Origin: Dyella sp. C11
Lineage (GTDB): Bacteria; Pseudomonadota; Gammaproteobacteria; Xanthomonadales; Rhodanobacteraceae
Direction: 5' to 3'
Assembly (NCBI RefSeq): GCF_003121485.1
Contig: NZ_QAVX01000005.1
Coordinates: 156,864-220,863 of the forward strand
Length of the DNA: 64,000 nucleotides
The position numbers were made by a program, and so were the translations under genes. Below are positions 36,171 to 45,123 of the stretch, piece by piece; within the stretch, counting starts at the first letter, position 1, and every line of letters starts with the position of its first letter. The notes under the pieces are model-generated. The model worked only from the letters and a program-made list of their open reading frames with translations. It did no database searches and was not told the origin of the DNA.

Positions 36171-36665
36171 ATGGCCATGCAGAAATCGACCCGATTGATC
36201 TCGCTTCTCGTGCTGCTGGCCATCATTGCCATCGTGGCCACTTTCATCATTCCAGCGTGGAAGCACCACCAGACATTGAGCCGGATGGAGCAAGCCATCC
36301 GGGTGGGAGAGCCGGCAAAGCTGGTCGTGATGGAAGCCGCAACCATGCGTGGCGGCCTTTCGCAACTCAAACCGGACGACCTGAAGATCAACCCGCAAGC
36401 GACTGCCAATGCTTATGTGGCTCGCGTGGACATCTCCGAAACCGGGCGCATCACCATCGTCACGCGGGATACCGGTGCCCTGCCCGCCCCCACTTTCCTG
36501 CTGACGCCCCTGGAGGCTCCCAAGGACAGCGGAGGCGCTCCGATCCTGTGGGCCTGCGACATGCTCACCGGCGATCCCCAATGGACGCCGTCAAGCTGCA
36601 CGCGACCCGGCAATGCACCCGTCGCGCCAGCCGTGACGGGATCGGCAAGCCCGCGACCGGCCTGA
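36171..36665 (+). CDS. Pilin-like protein lacking the prepilin cleavage site
   Basis: A 164-residue protein that aligns with the second pilin without gaps for the first 28 residues (K5, L9, I10, L12, A17-I21, P28 in common). Yet the cleavage glycine G6 is Ser and the Glu+5 (E11) is Ser (KSTRLISL against KGFTLIEL). PilD should not process it, and it should stay as an uncut membrane-anchored pilin fold. The head ends with the pilin-type cysteine pair (LWAC and TPSSC), followed by an extra 17-residue tail rich in P, A, S, T and R. GGAG six bases before the ATG supports the start. It sits between two TMTC-like genes, suggesting a partner or decoy substrate for them. Confidence 0.75.
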   Translation: MAMQKSTRLISLLVLLAIIAIVATFIIPAWKHHQTLSRMEQAIRVGEPAKLVVMEAATMRGGLSQLKPDDLKINPQATANAYVARVDISETGRITIVTRDTGALPAPTFLLTPLEAPKDSGGAPILWACDMLTGDPQWTPSSCTRPGNAPVAPAVTGSASPRPA

Positions 36666-36732
36666 GCCCGACGCAGGTGGTTCGCCGCCGAACAAGGTAA
36701 GCTGCGAGCTCTCGAATTCACCTGATTAACCC

Positions 36733-38775
36733 GTGGCCCCTGACACCCTGTCGTCACGCGCGGGCTGGCGACTGTTGGCGCTGGCCCTGATCATCACCGT
36801 GCTGGTCTATTGGCCGGGCCTCCATGGCGGCTGGCTCTTCGACGACTATCCCAACATCGTCGACAACCACGGCGTCCAGCCGAGCGACGCCAGCGTGGCC
36901 TCACTCGTTCGCGCCGCCCTGTCCTCTCCCGCCAGCGACCTGCGGCGTCCGCTCGCCTCGCTCAGTTTCGCCGCCAACTACCTTGCAACGGGGTTGGAGC
37001 CTTTTGGCTGGAAGCTGGTGAACCTGCTGATCCATCTGATGAATGGCGTCCTGGTATTCCTGCTCGCGCGGGAACTCCTCGCAACCGGGCGCCAGTTCTT
37101 CGCTCAACGTGGCCTTCGGCCGGACGTGGTAGCCGCTTTGGTCGCCGGTGGATGGATGTTGCTGCCCATCAACCTCACGGCCGTGCTCTATGTGGTGCAG
37201 CGCGAGGAAAGCCTGGCCAATGTGTTCGTGCTGATGGGGCTGCTGGGTTACGTCGTTGGCCGTCGCCGGATGATGACGCAAGCTGCACCTCCGGCAGAAT
37301 CGCCCGAAGACGCAAAGTCCAGGCACAAGGACTGGCCCGGTCTTGCACTCTGCATTGCCAGCATTTGCATCTCAACGTGCCTTGGGCTGACCGTAAAAGA
37401 GACGGCGGCCATGCTGCCGCTGTATGCATTCCTGATCGAGTGCATCCTCTTCCGCTTCGCGTGGCACAGGGCGACAAGTACCGATGCGTCTTCAGTGCCG
37501 CGCACAAAGAAAGACTGGCGCCTGATCGGGCTCTTCCTGGTCACGCTGTTCTTGCCGGCCATCGTTGGCGTTCTCTGGCTGCTGCCGGGTGTGTTGAACC
37601 CCATGAGCTGGGCCACGCGTGACTTCACGTTGAAGACCCGACTCCTGAGCGAAGGCCGCGTGATCTGTGGCTATCTGTTTTGGACTCTGTTCCCGACGGC
37701 GCGCGAGCTTTCGTTCTATCACGACCAATACGAGATCTCCCGCAACCTGCTTGCACCCTGGACCACACTGACCAGCCTGCTGTTCCTGGTGGCGCTGGTC
37801 GCAATCATTCTTTGGCAAAGACAGCGACGCCCGCTCGTATCGCTTGGCCTTGCGTTGTTCCTCGGGGCGCAACTGCTCACCGGCACCATCGTGCCGCTCG
37901 AACTTGTCTACGAGCATCGAAACTATTTCGCGAGTTTTGGCGTGTTGCTGGCGACCGTGCCGCTGCTGGTGGGCCCGTGGAACACTTCTTCGATCACTTC
38001 ACCGATGCATGATCCTCGAAACGCGGGGAAACTCATGCCTCTGGCGGGCCGGTGGCTGCTGGGCGGCCTCGTCTTCTACTGGGCTTCTCTTACGGCTTAC
38101 ACATCCATTGCCTGGGGTGAGCCGCTTGATCTTGCGCGCGAACTCGCCTCGCGCGGCCCCGACTCTCCCCGTGCCCAATACGAACTCGGACGCGCTTACA
38201 TCATCTATTCGCACTACGACCCTGCCTCGCCGTACATAAAACCGGCCTATGAAGCACTCGAAAAAGCTGCGGCGATTCCGGCATCGTCCATTCTTCCGCA
38301 GCAAGCGTTGATCTTCATGAACTCACGCATGAACCTCCCGCAGAAGGACGCGTGGTGGGACAGCATGATCGACAAGCTGAAATCGCGACGCCCCGGCGTG
38401 CAGGACGAAAGCTCTTTATCAGCACTGGCACAGTGCCAGCAAGAAGGCCGTTGCGACCTGTCCACTCCGCGCATGACCGAGGCCTTCAACGCAGCACTTG
38501 CGCACCCCCGTCCCACCGCTCGCCTCCTGGCGATGTACAGCAACTACGCCTGGAACACGCTGGGGGATCGATCGAAGGGCATGGCCTTGATGAACCAGGC
38601 CGTTGAAACCGCACCAAGCGAGCCCGCTTATCGAATTACCCAAGTTCGAATGTTGGTGGCGCTAGGTCGTGTCGAGGATGCCCGACGTGCGACACGGCAG
38701 CTAGAAGCCCAGAATATCGGTGGAAGCCTGGATAAAAGCATCTCGGACCTCAACGCCCTGCAAAGTGAGCGCTGA
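36733..38775 (+). CDS. TMTC-like GT-C membrane glycosyltransferase, copy 4 (pilin-linked)
   Basis: A 680-residue paralogue of copy 3: FDDYP at residues 36-40, RRPLASLSFAANYLATG, GWKLVNLLIHLMNGVL, LPINLTAVLYVVQREESLA, TVKETAAMLP and LELVYEHRNYFASFGVLLA (shared with copy 3 as LELVFEHRNYPALFGVLLA). The C-terminal domain from about residue 470 has TPR-like helices (SPRAQYELGRAYIIYSHYD; ALGRVEDARRATRQLEAQN). The start is a GTG. The next gene, a GT4 glycosyltransferase, begins three bases after its stop, tying this protein to the glycan cluster. Confidence 0.75.
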   Translation: MAPDTLSSRAGWRLLALALIITVLVYWPGLHGGWLFDDYPNIVDNHGVQPSDASVASLVRAALSSPASDLRRPLASLSFAANYLATGLEPFGWKLVNLLIHLMNGVLVFLLARELLATGRQFFAQRGLRPDVVAALVAGGWMLLPINLTAVLYVVQREESLANVFVLMGLLGYVVGRRRMMTQAAPPAESPEDAKSRHKDWPGLALCIASICISTCLGLTVKETAAMLPLYAFLIECILFRFAWHRATSTDASSVPRTKKDWRLIGLFLVTLFLPAIVGVLWLLPGVLNPMSWATRDFTLKTRLLSEGRVICGYLFWTLFPTARELSFYHDQYEISRNLLAPWTTLTSLLFLVALVAIILWQRQRRPLVSLGLALFLGAQLLTGTIVPLELVYEHRNYFASFGVLLATVPLLVGPWNTSSITSPMHDPRNAGKLMPLAGRWLLGGLVFYWASLTAYTSIAWGEPLDLARELASRGPDSPRAQYELGRAYIIYSHYDPASPYIKPAYEALEKAAAIPASSILPQQALIFMNSRMNLPQKDAWWDSMIDKLKSRRPGVQDESSLSALAQCQQEGRCDLSTPRMTEAFNAALAHPRPTARLLAMYSNYAWNTLGDRSKGMALMNQAVETAPSEPAYRITQVRMLVALGRVEDARRATRQLEAQNIGGSLDKSISDLNALQSER

Positions 38776-38778
38776 ACG

Positions 38779-40020
38779 ATGCGTGCAATCCCTCCCCAAA
38801 CAGAAGCAAGCATTGACGAGGCTCGTGCTCGAATAAAGCACACGGATAACGTCACCGTCTTTGCTCCCCGGCTTCTACCGTGGTCAGAAACCTTTGTCCT
38901 CGCGCAAATGACAGCGATGCGTCGCTGGCATCCCACGCTTACAGGCGAACGTCCGGTCCCCAAGGGACTTCCTCTGGATAGCATCGATCACTTTACTTTT
39001 TGCCCATCCCCCCTTCGATCCCGGCGCGCTTGGTATACGTTCTGCAAGCGGATAGGCATCGCACACCCACCCACGCTCGCCGCCCTGCGCCATCTGGGTT
39101 CGAGTTTGTTGCACGTCCACTTTGCGACAGCTGCCGTCGACTACTGGCCATTGCTTCGCGCACTGAATCAGCCCGTGCTAGTGACAATGCACGGATTTGA
39201 CATCCAGATCCGGCCGGATTGGTGGGCCGCTGGCAAGGGAGGCTTTTGGCGCCGAAACTATCCAAAACAGCTTCGCAAACTGGCTCGCCAACCTAACGTC
39301 TCTTTTATCGCCGTCTCCAATGCCATCCGCCAGAAGGCAATTTTGATGGGCATTCCGCCGGACAAAATCACGGTGCGTCATATTGGCGTCGACACCGACA
39401 TTTTTGTTCCGGGCCCGCTTCCTATAACTCAGCGACCCCGGCGAGTGATATTTGCGGCGCGCCTGGTGGAAAAGAAGGGTGCCAGCTATCTCATAGACGC
39501 TTTTCGGGCGGCCTCTGCCGTATTTAAAGATGCGGAACTGATCATTGCCGGTGACGGCGAGTTGCTTGAGAGGCTGCAACGACAGGCACAAGGTATCGCT
39601 GGTATTCACTTCGTGGGTCGTATCACGCCCATGATGCTTCGGGAGCATCTTAATTCAGCGCGCGTTGTGTGCTGCCCCAGTGTCACGGCCGAAAACGGCG
39701 ACGCAGAGGGATTGCCAACGATTCTTATGGAGGCGCAGGCCTCGGGGGTGCCCGTGATCACATCATCACCTGGAACCGATGGCGAAGCCGTCATACACGG
39801 TGTCACGGGCTGGTGCTTTCCCGAACGCGATGTTGCCGCATTGACAGGCTTTCTAAAGCACGCACTCGCTGATGACAAGACGTGTGATGTCATGGGAAAG
39901 AGGGCACGCCAACACGCGGTGAAAGATTTCTCTCTGAGTGCGTGCACCGCCCAGCTCGAACGGGATTTCGATCACTTCGCATCGCATCGAACAGGTGAGT
40001 CGAATCATGTACGCAGTTAA
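38779..40020 (+). CDS. Glycosyltransferase family 4
   Basis: A 413-residue GT-B enzyme. The N-terminal half has LHVHFATAAVDYWPLL and MHGFDIQI, the C-terminal half VIFAARLVEKKGASYLIDAF and the nucleotide-sugar motif EGLPTILMEAQASG with the two glutamates seven residues apart. It would transfer a sugar from a nucleotide donor to a lipid-linked glycan at the inner membrane face. Donor and acceptor are unknown. It begins the lower-GC stretch of the glycan cluster and overlaps the next gene by 14 bases. Confidence 0.88.
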   Translation: MRAIPPQTEASIDEARARIKHTDNVTVFAPRLLPWSETFVLAQMTAMRRWHPTLTGERPVPKGLPLDSIDHFTFCPSPLRSRRAWYTFCKRIGIAHPPTLAALRHLGSSLLHVHFATAAVDYWPLLRALNQPVLVTMHGFDIQIRPDWWAAGKGGFWRRNYPKQLRKLARQPNVSFIAVSNAIRQKAILMGIPPDKITVRHIGVDTDIFVPGPLPITQRPRRVIFAARLVEKKGASYLIDAFRAASAVFKDAELIIAGDGELLERLQRQAQGIAGIHFVGRITPMMLREHLNSARVVCCPSVTAENGDAEGLPTILMEAQASGVPVITSSPGTDGEAVIHGVTGWCFPERDVAALTGFLKHALADDKTCDVMGKRARQHAVKDFSLSACTAQLERDFDHFASHRTGESNHVRS

Positions 40021-40684
40021 TCGACTTACGCACAATTGGCTCGCGAAGCATTTGCTCAACCGCGTCGTTGGGGCGCGACTTCCAGCCTTGCATGGACAGG
40101 TGGTGGATCTTGGTTGTGGCAGTCGGCCTTTCGAAAAAGATGTCCTGAAGTATGCATCCCGATATATCGGCGTTGATTGGTCCAATACATTGCACGGCCT
40201 TAGCGCCGACGTGATAGCGAACCTCAACGAACCGTTGCCCCTGGAAGATGCGAGCTTCGATCACGTGTTGTCCTTTGAGGTCATCGAGCACTTGAGCGAA
40301 CCCGACACAATGTTAGAGCAAGCATTTCGCATTCTCCGGCATGGAGGAGAACTCACGCTTACCGCCCCTTTTCAGTGGTGGTTACATGAAGCGCCGTGGG
40401 ATTATCAGCGGTTCACGCGCTTCGGCCTTGAGCACCACCTGCGCAAGGCCGGCTTCACTGATATCGATATTAAAAATACTTCCGGATTCTGGTCGATGTG
40501 GCTACTGAAGCTCAACTATCAGCTCCATCGCCTGATTCGCGGACCGCGGGCATGCAGAATTGTCATCCGATCAATACTTGTCCCAATATGGCTCGCAAAT
40601 CAAATGATTGCCACGTGGGCGGACCGAATCTGGCCGGAAGATCGTGAGACGGCGGGTTACTTTGTGACGGCCCGTAAGCCTTAA
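40007..40684 (+). CDS. Class I SAM-dependent methyltransferase
   Basis: A 225-residue Rossmann-fold methyltransferase with the SAM motif VVDLGCGSRPFEKD near residue 35, motif II at LEDASFDHVLSFEVIEHL and a C-terminal extension with hydrophobic stretches (LNYQLHRLI and IRSILVPIWLANQMIATWA) that may hold it at the membrane. Such enzymes in glycan clusters methylate sugar hydroxyls, sometimes capping the chain. AGGTGAG lies before the ATG at 40007, which overlaps the GT4 gene by 14 bases. Confidence 0.82.
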   Translation: MYAVNRLTHNWLAKHLLNRVVGARLPALHGQVVDLGCGSRPFEKDVLKYASRYIGVDWSNTLHGLSADVIANLNEPLPLEDASFDHVLSFEVIEHLSEPDTMLEQAFRILRHGGELTLTAPFQWWLHEAPWDYQRFTRFGLEHHLRKAGFTDIDIKNTSGFWSMWLLKLNYQLHRLIRGPRACRIVIRSILVPIWLANQMIATWADRIWPEDRETAGYFVTARKP

Positions 40685-40740
40685 ATCATCTACGACGGCA
40701 ACATAAAGTTGTTGCTCCAACACAGGTATTGGCATAGGTC

Positions 40741-42624
40741 ATGTGCGGCATCGCAGGCTATTCGCTCCAAGCTCCCTCTTCAGTCTCGCGATCGACATTG
40801 CTCGGCATGTGTCGGGCAATGGCTCACCGAGGACCGGATGATGAGGGCACCGCGTTCTTTCGCGGGTCGCACGCCCTACCCATTGTCGAATCGTTCAAAT
40901 GCCATGCACGTGCCAGCGAGGTTGATCACGTAAATGACGAACACGATGTCGCGCTGGGACACCGTCGATTCTCCATCGTCGACTTGTCCCATGCGGGTCA
41001 TCAGCCCTTCTGGTCACCGGATCGTTCGGTATGCGTAGCCTTCAATGGTGAGATCTATAACTTTCTGGAACTCCGGAAAGAACTCAAAGCACTTGGTCAT
41101 GTGTTTGTCACGAATTCTGATACCGAAGTTTTGGTACATGCGTACTGCGCCTGGCATACCAGGATGTTTGCCAAGCTAAGAGGGTTTTGGGCTATCGCGC
41201 TTTACGATCTTGCGCGGCAAGCGGTACTGCTGTCTCGAGACCCTATTGGCAAGGCGCCACTCTACATCGCTCCTGTCGCAAATGGCTTGGCTTGGGCATC
41301 TGAAATCAAGGCGCTTCGCACCGTGGCTTTGCCCTCTGCCATGCAACCACGAGAAAGTGCGATTGCAGACTTCGTGCAACGCGGCTTACGCGACGTCTTC
41401 AATAACACGTGCTATGAAGGAGTGCACACGCTTCCTGCTGGCACCTTTGCGTGGCTCACAAAGGGCAAACTCAATGCGCCTGAACGATATTGGAGTCTGC
41501 CCACTACGCGTATGGAAGAGCGGGACTTGCCCCCCGGCGAAGCCGTAAATGGTTTTCGTGAACTTTTTTTCCAGGCTGTCGCGCGTCGCCTTCATGCTGA
41601 TGCCCCATGGGGTGCGGAACTGTCAGGCGGCATGGATTCGTCAAGTATTGTCGCCGCTATTGCCAGCCTAGGGCACAGGGTCACCACTTTCACAGTGAAG
41701 TTCGAGGAAAGTCACTCGGATGAAGAACCCTTTGCCCGGCTAATGCTTAAGCGCTTCGGCTCCAATATTGACTATCACGTGCTTCGCCCACCTAAAAGCG
41801 CCTTCTGGGAATCGGCGGATAGTTATGTTGGATTGATGGATGAGCCAATTCACGCACCCAACATGCTCACCCAATTTGCCATGTGGCGGATGATGTCCGA
41901 TCAAAATTTACGCGTGAGCTTGAATGGTGCCGGCGGTGACGAGTTGTTGGCAGGATATTCCAACGATTACGCCATGCCGCATTTGTGGGAGCAGATACGA
42001 CTCGGCAGGCCTTGGCGTGCAATCAAGGAAGCAGTTCAGTATCAGGAACGCCCTTATGGCCTTCTTCTTTTACGCGAAGCAAAGCGAGCGTTATGGAGAA
42101 AAATGCGTCGTTTCGACGACCATGGGTTGCTTCGCGTGCAAGGTTCAACGACTTCGCCAAGACAGGACATGAATGGCTTGCTCATTGATTTGATGAGCGA
42201 TTGGCGCATGAACTATTGGCTACGCTCAAGTCATCAGTCTTGGATGGGAGTGCCAATGGAAATTCGGGCTCCACTGCTGGATGTAGATCTAATCGATTTC
42301 GTTTTTCGCCTACCCAGCGGCTACCTTATTCGCGACGGCTGGCACAAGTGGATATTCCGGCAGGCCATGAAAGATTTATTGCCACCTGAGATCACCTGGC
42401 GAAAGCGAAAGATGGGATTCCCGTTCCCCATTCGCGAATGGCTTGGCGCGTCGCGCAATACATACCTCGCCCTGGCCAAAGATATCGACTGTCCATTCAT
42501 AGATAAGCGCATCATGCGAGAGAAGTTCGACATCTTGTCCGCCAAGGATCCTTATTACCTGTGGCGCGCGATGTCGGTTACTTTGTGGTGGAAACGAACG
42601 GTGTTGGGGCAACCCCTCGCATGA
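40741..42624 (+). CDS. asnB: Asparagine synthase (glutamine-hydrolysing)-like amidotransferase
   Basis: A 627-residue AsnB-type enzyme. The glutaminase domain starts at Cys2 (MCGIAGYS) with HRGPDDEGT and FNGEIYN. The synthetase domain has the PP-loop SGGMDSSS and GAGGDELLAGY. In glycan clusters AsnB homologues (for example WbpS in Pseudomonas O-antigen loci) are thought to amidate uronic acids rather than aspartate, which fits the setting. GC is low here: bases 41041-41100 have only 24 G or C. It overlaps the flippase gene by ATGA. Confidence 0.88.
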   Translation: MCGIAGYSLQAPSSVSRSTLLGMCRAMAHRGPDDEGTAFFRGSHALPIVESFKCHARASEVDHVNDEHDVALGHRRFSIVDLSHAGHQPFWSPDRSVCVAFNGEIYNFLELRKELKALGHVFVTNSDTEVLVHAYCAWHTRMFAKLRGFWAIALYDLARQAVLLSRDPIGKAPLYIAPVANGLAWASEIKALRTVALPSAMQPRESAIADFVQRGLRDVFNNTCYEGVHTLPAGTFAWLTKGKLNAPERYWSLPTTRMEERDLPPGEAVNGFRELFFQAVARRLHADAPWGAELSGGMDSSSIVAAIASLGHRVTTFTVKFEESHSDEEPFARLMLKRFGSNIDYHVLRPPKSAFWESADSYVGLMDEPIHAPNMLTQFAMWRMMSDQNLRVSLNGAGGDELLAGYSNDYAMPHLWEQIRLGRPWRAIKEAVQYQERPYGLLLLREAKRALWRKMRRFDDHGLLRVQGSTTSPRQDMNGLLIDLMSDWRMNYWLRSSHQSWMGVPMEIRAPLLDVDLIDFVFRLPSGYLIRDGWHKWIFRQAMKDLLPPEITWRKRKMGFPFPIREWLGASRNTYLALAKDIDCPFIDKRIMREKFDILSAKDPYYLWRAMSVTLWWKRTVLGQPLA

Positions 42625-44114
42625 AGGCGCCATTCAGCGACTTGGCTGGCAGTGCGCGCAGGGGTGCCCGTTTCACCACGGTCGCCAGCGCTGTCGTCAT
42701 CGGTTTTCAGGTTTGTCAGATATCTGTGCTGGCACGCATTCTCGCACCATCAGATTTTGCGATAGCCAGCATCGCGTCAGTGGCCGTATCTCTGCTCGCC
42801 TTCTACGCGGACTTTGGTTTGTCTGGCGCAATCGTACATTTCAAACAAGCGAGCAAGGCTCAACTATCTACTTTGTACTGGATCAATGTCATCGCGGGCA
42901 CTGTGCTCGCAATCCTCTTGATCGCTCTTGCGCCCTGGGTGGGGCTGTATTTCGACAGTCCTAAACTGACCGGCACGCTTCAATGGTTGAGCCCGGTCAT
43001 TGTCTTTTCATCCGCCACAGGCCAATACAGAGCCATCCTTCAGCGCGACCTGTCATTCGGGATACTTGCCTTTGCAAATGCAAGTAACGCCGCCATGTCG
43101 TTCGTGGCGGCCATTACAGCAGCCATGATGGGCATGGGCGTATTTTCCGTAGCTATAGGTGCGGTAGCCGGGAGCCTGATAGCTGCAGTCATTCTATTTT
43201 TTCGAAGTCCAGGCTTCGCCCATCCGTCTCGCATCTTCCAACTTTCCGGCGTGAGTCCCTTTTTGCGCTTTGGCGGCTATCAAGTAGCCGAAAGAACGCT
43301 AGGGTTCATCAACACGCAGATCGATGTACTGGTTTTGGGTAAATTCGTCGGAATGGCTGAACTTGGGCGTTACGCCCCTATCAAGACGCTTTGTATCAAA
43401 CCCGTGATGCTCGTAAATCCGATCCTTACGAGCGTTTCCTTTCCGATCATGAGCGCTGCCAATCAAGATCTGACGCGCGTCGCACGCATCTATCTGATGC
43501 AAATCCGCTCAATCGTGACGCTCACCGCACCACTCTATTTCTTCTGTGTCATTTGCGCAGGGCCAATCGTCGACATATTTCTCGGCCCCCAATGGAAGGA
43601 CAGCACAGTCCTGTTCCAATGGCTCGCGATGTACGGATTGTTAGTTTCCATGGGGAACCCCGTTGGTTCGCTGCTACTCGCCACAGGTCGAGCACGAGCA
43701 AGCTTTCTATGGAATCTAGGCTTGTCGGTGCTATTTCCATTGGCCGCCGTCGTTGCTTCTCCCTACGGGGTATCAACAATCGCGGCGACTATCACTATCC
43801 TTGAGGGTCTGCTGCTTATTCCAGGCTGGCGCATCTTGGTGTGGGCGTCATGCGGCGCTTCCTTCGGCTCCTATCTCGCGGCACTCGCCCGGCCCGCGGC
43901 AATTGCGGCACTGGCTGCCGGTATCACATGGCCCATCACTCGGCTCCACTTCACATCCTGGGAGACACTGCTGTTGACCGGCTTCGTGGGATCTCTCCTT
44001 TATGCAGCCCTATCGCTTGCCTTCAATCGCGAGACCGCAACCCTTCTCTGGCAAACCATAAGGCAGCGCCACAACACTGACGCCAGCGCTTCCGATGCAC
44101 ACACCGTTAGTTAG
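42621..44114 (+). CDS. Polysaccharide flippase (Wzx/MOP superfamily)
   Basis: A 497-residue membrane protein with about 12-14 segments and the N-terminal pattern of polysaccharide-transport MOP proteins (ARRGARFTTVASAVVIGFQV; SVLARILAPSDFAIAS; FADFGLSGAIV-like YADFGLSGAIVHF). It most resembles the PST/WzxC type. It would move an undecaprenyl-linked repeat unit across the inner membrane, an export route separate from the ABC exporter at 21-23 kb. No Wzy polymerase is recognisable nearby. The start overlaps the asnB stop. Confidence 0.87.
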   Translation: MKAPFSDLAGSARRGARFTTVASAVVIGFQVCQISVLARILAPSDFAIASIASVAVSLLAFYADFGLSGAIVHFKQASKAQLSTLYWINVIAGTVLAILLIALAPWVGLYFDSPKLTGTLQWLSPVIVFSSATGQYRAILQRDLSFGILAFANASNAAMSFVAAITAAMMGMGVFSVAIGAVAGSLIAAVILFFRSPGFAHPSRIFQLSGVSPFLRFGGYQVAERTLGFINTQIDVLVLGKFVGMAELGRYAPIKTLCIKPVMLVNPILTSVSFPIMSAANQDLTRVARIYLMQIRSIVTLTAPLYFFCVICAGPIVDIFLGPQWKDSTVLFQWLAMYGLLVSMGNPVGSLLLATGRARASFLWNLGLSVLFPLAAVVASPYGVSTIAATITILEGLLLIPGWRILVWASCGASFGSYLAALARPAAIAALAAGITWPITRLHFTSWETLLLTGFVGSLLYAALSLAFNRETATLLWQTIRQRHNTDASASDAHTVS

Positions 44115-45087
44115 CGTTGTCATCCCTACGTATCGTCGCCCGCATTACTTGGAGCGAGCGGTGAAGAGCGCGTTTACGCACGCAGGCCCCGAGACGGAAG
44201 TCATCATCGTCCCTAATGGCCCGGACAAGTCATGGGAAAGAGCTCTTGACTCACTGCCTAGAAGCTCACGATTAACCATTCACCCCATTGCTCAAGCGCA
44301 CGGAAATGTTGCCCGGAACCAGGGCCTGGCCATGGCCCGGGGCAAATACGTCCGTTTTCTGGATGACGATGACTACTTACAGCCGGCGGCGACCGATCAA
44401 ATAGCTCTCCTGGAGCGTAGCGGTGCCGAATTTGCTTCCGGACTTGTTAGAAACGAGGACCAGGAGGGGGCAGACCTTGGCCTCCTTCGATTTCCGCATA
44501 CACGCGACTTCGTCTGTGCTGCGGTGGAAAGCAGCGCCTTTACGCTGCCTGTCGGTAACCTCTTTCGGCGCGACAGTCTTAAATCGGTCCTGTGGGACCC
44601 CTCGGTTAATCGCTTACAGGATAACGCCTGGATGCTGGACTTGGCCATTTGCCGGGAATGGCAGTGGCAACATCTGGACCAAGTCGTTGGAACGTGGTTT
44701 CAGCACGACGCACCCCGAACGTCGGTGTCCAAAGTGCAAACCCAGCTCGATCAACAAATTACCGACCGATTGAGCCAATTATTTGAAACGTTGGCCGCTT
44801 CTGGCCGATTGACGGCGGATCGCTCAAAGGCCATTGCAGATGCGCTCTGGCGATATGCCCATGGCAGATTTCCCCATGCCCCTGGGCACTGGACCCGAAT
44901 TGCCCGAAAAGCCTTGAACATCAGCGCCACAAGCCGCCCCCATCATCCGCCGTACAACTTGCCCGTCATAAGGAGAATAGATCCCGTATTGATAGAATGG
45001 AGCCTGGTTCCAGCGCGCCTTGCCTACAGAACGGGGGTCCGATGGAGAAATTCACTCACTGGCAGCGATTACCGGCGACGTCTATAG
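44095..45087 (+). CDS. Glycosyltransferase family 2
   Basis: A 330-residue GT-A enzyme with VSVVIPTYRRPHYLERAVKS at the N-terminus, ARNQGLAMARGKYVRFLDDDD carrying the DxD metal motif (read in parts) and a C-terminal helical extension. It transfers one sugar of the repeat unit; which one cannot be told. It overlaps the flippase gene by 20 bases and ends 36 bases before the next GT2, so they form one transcript. Confidence 0.88.
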   Translation: MHTPLVSVVIPTYRRPHYLERAVKSAFTHAGPETEVIIVPNGPDKSWERALDSLPRSSRLTIHPIAQAHGNVARNQGLAMARGKYVRFLDDDDYLQPAATDQIALLERSGAEFASGLVRNEDQEGADLGLLRFPHTRDFVCAAVESSAFTLPVGNLFRRDSLKSVLWDPSVNRLQDNAWMLDLAICREWQWQHLDQVVGTWFQHDAPRTSVSKVQTQLDQQITDRLSQLFETLAASGRLTADRSKAIADALWRYAHGRFPHAPGHWTRIARKALNISATSRPHHPPYNLPVIRRIDPVLIEWSLVPARLAYRTGVRWRNSLTGSDYRRRL

Positions 45088-45123
45088 GTCCGGGCGCCAA
45101 ATAACCCGCTGGATCACAGTTGC

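Noticed and set aside
38779..45087. Prophage or integrative element as origin of the low-GC block
   Set aside because: No integrase, tRNA attachment site or phage gene is visible at either side.
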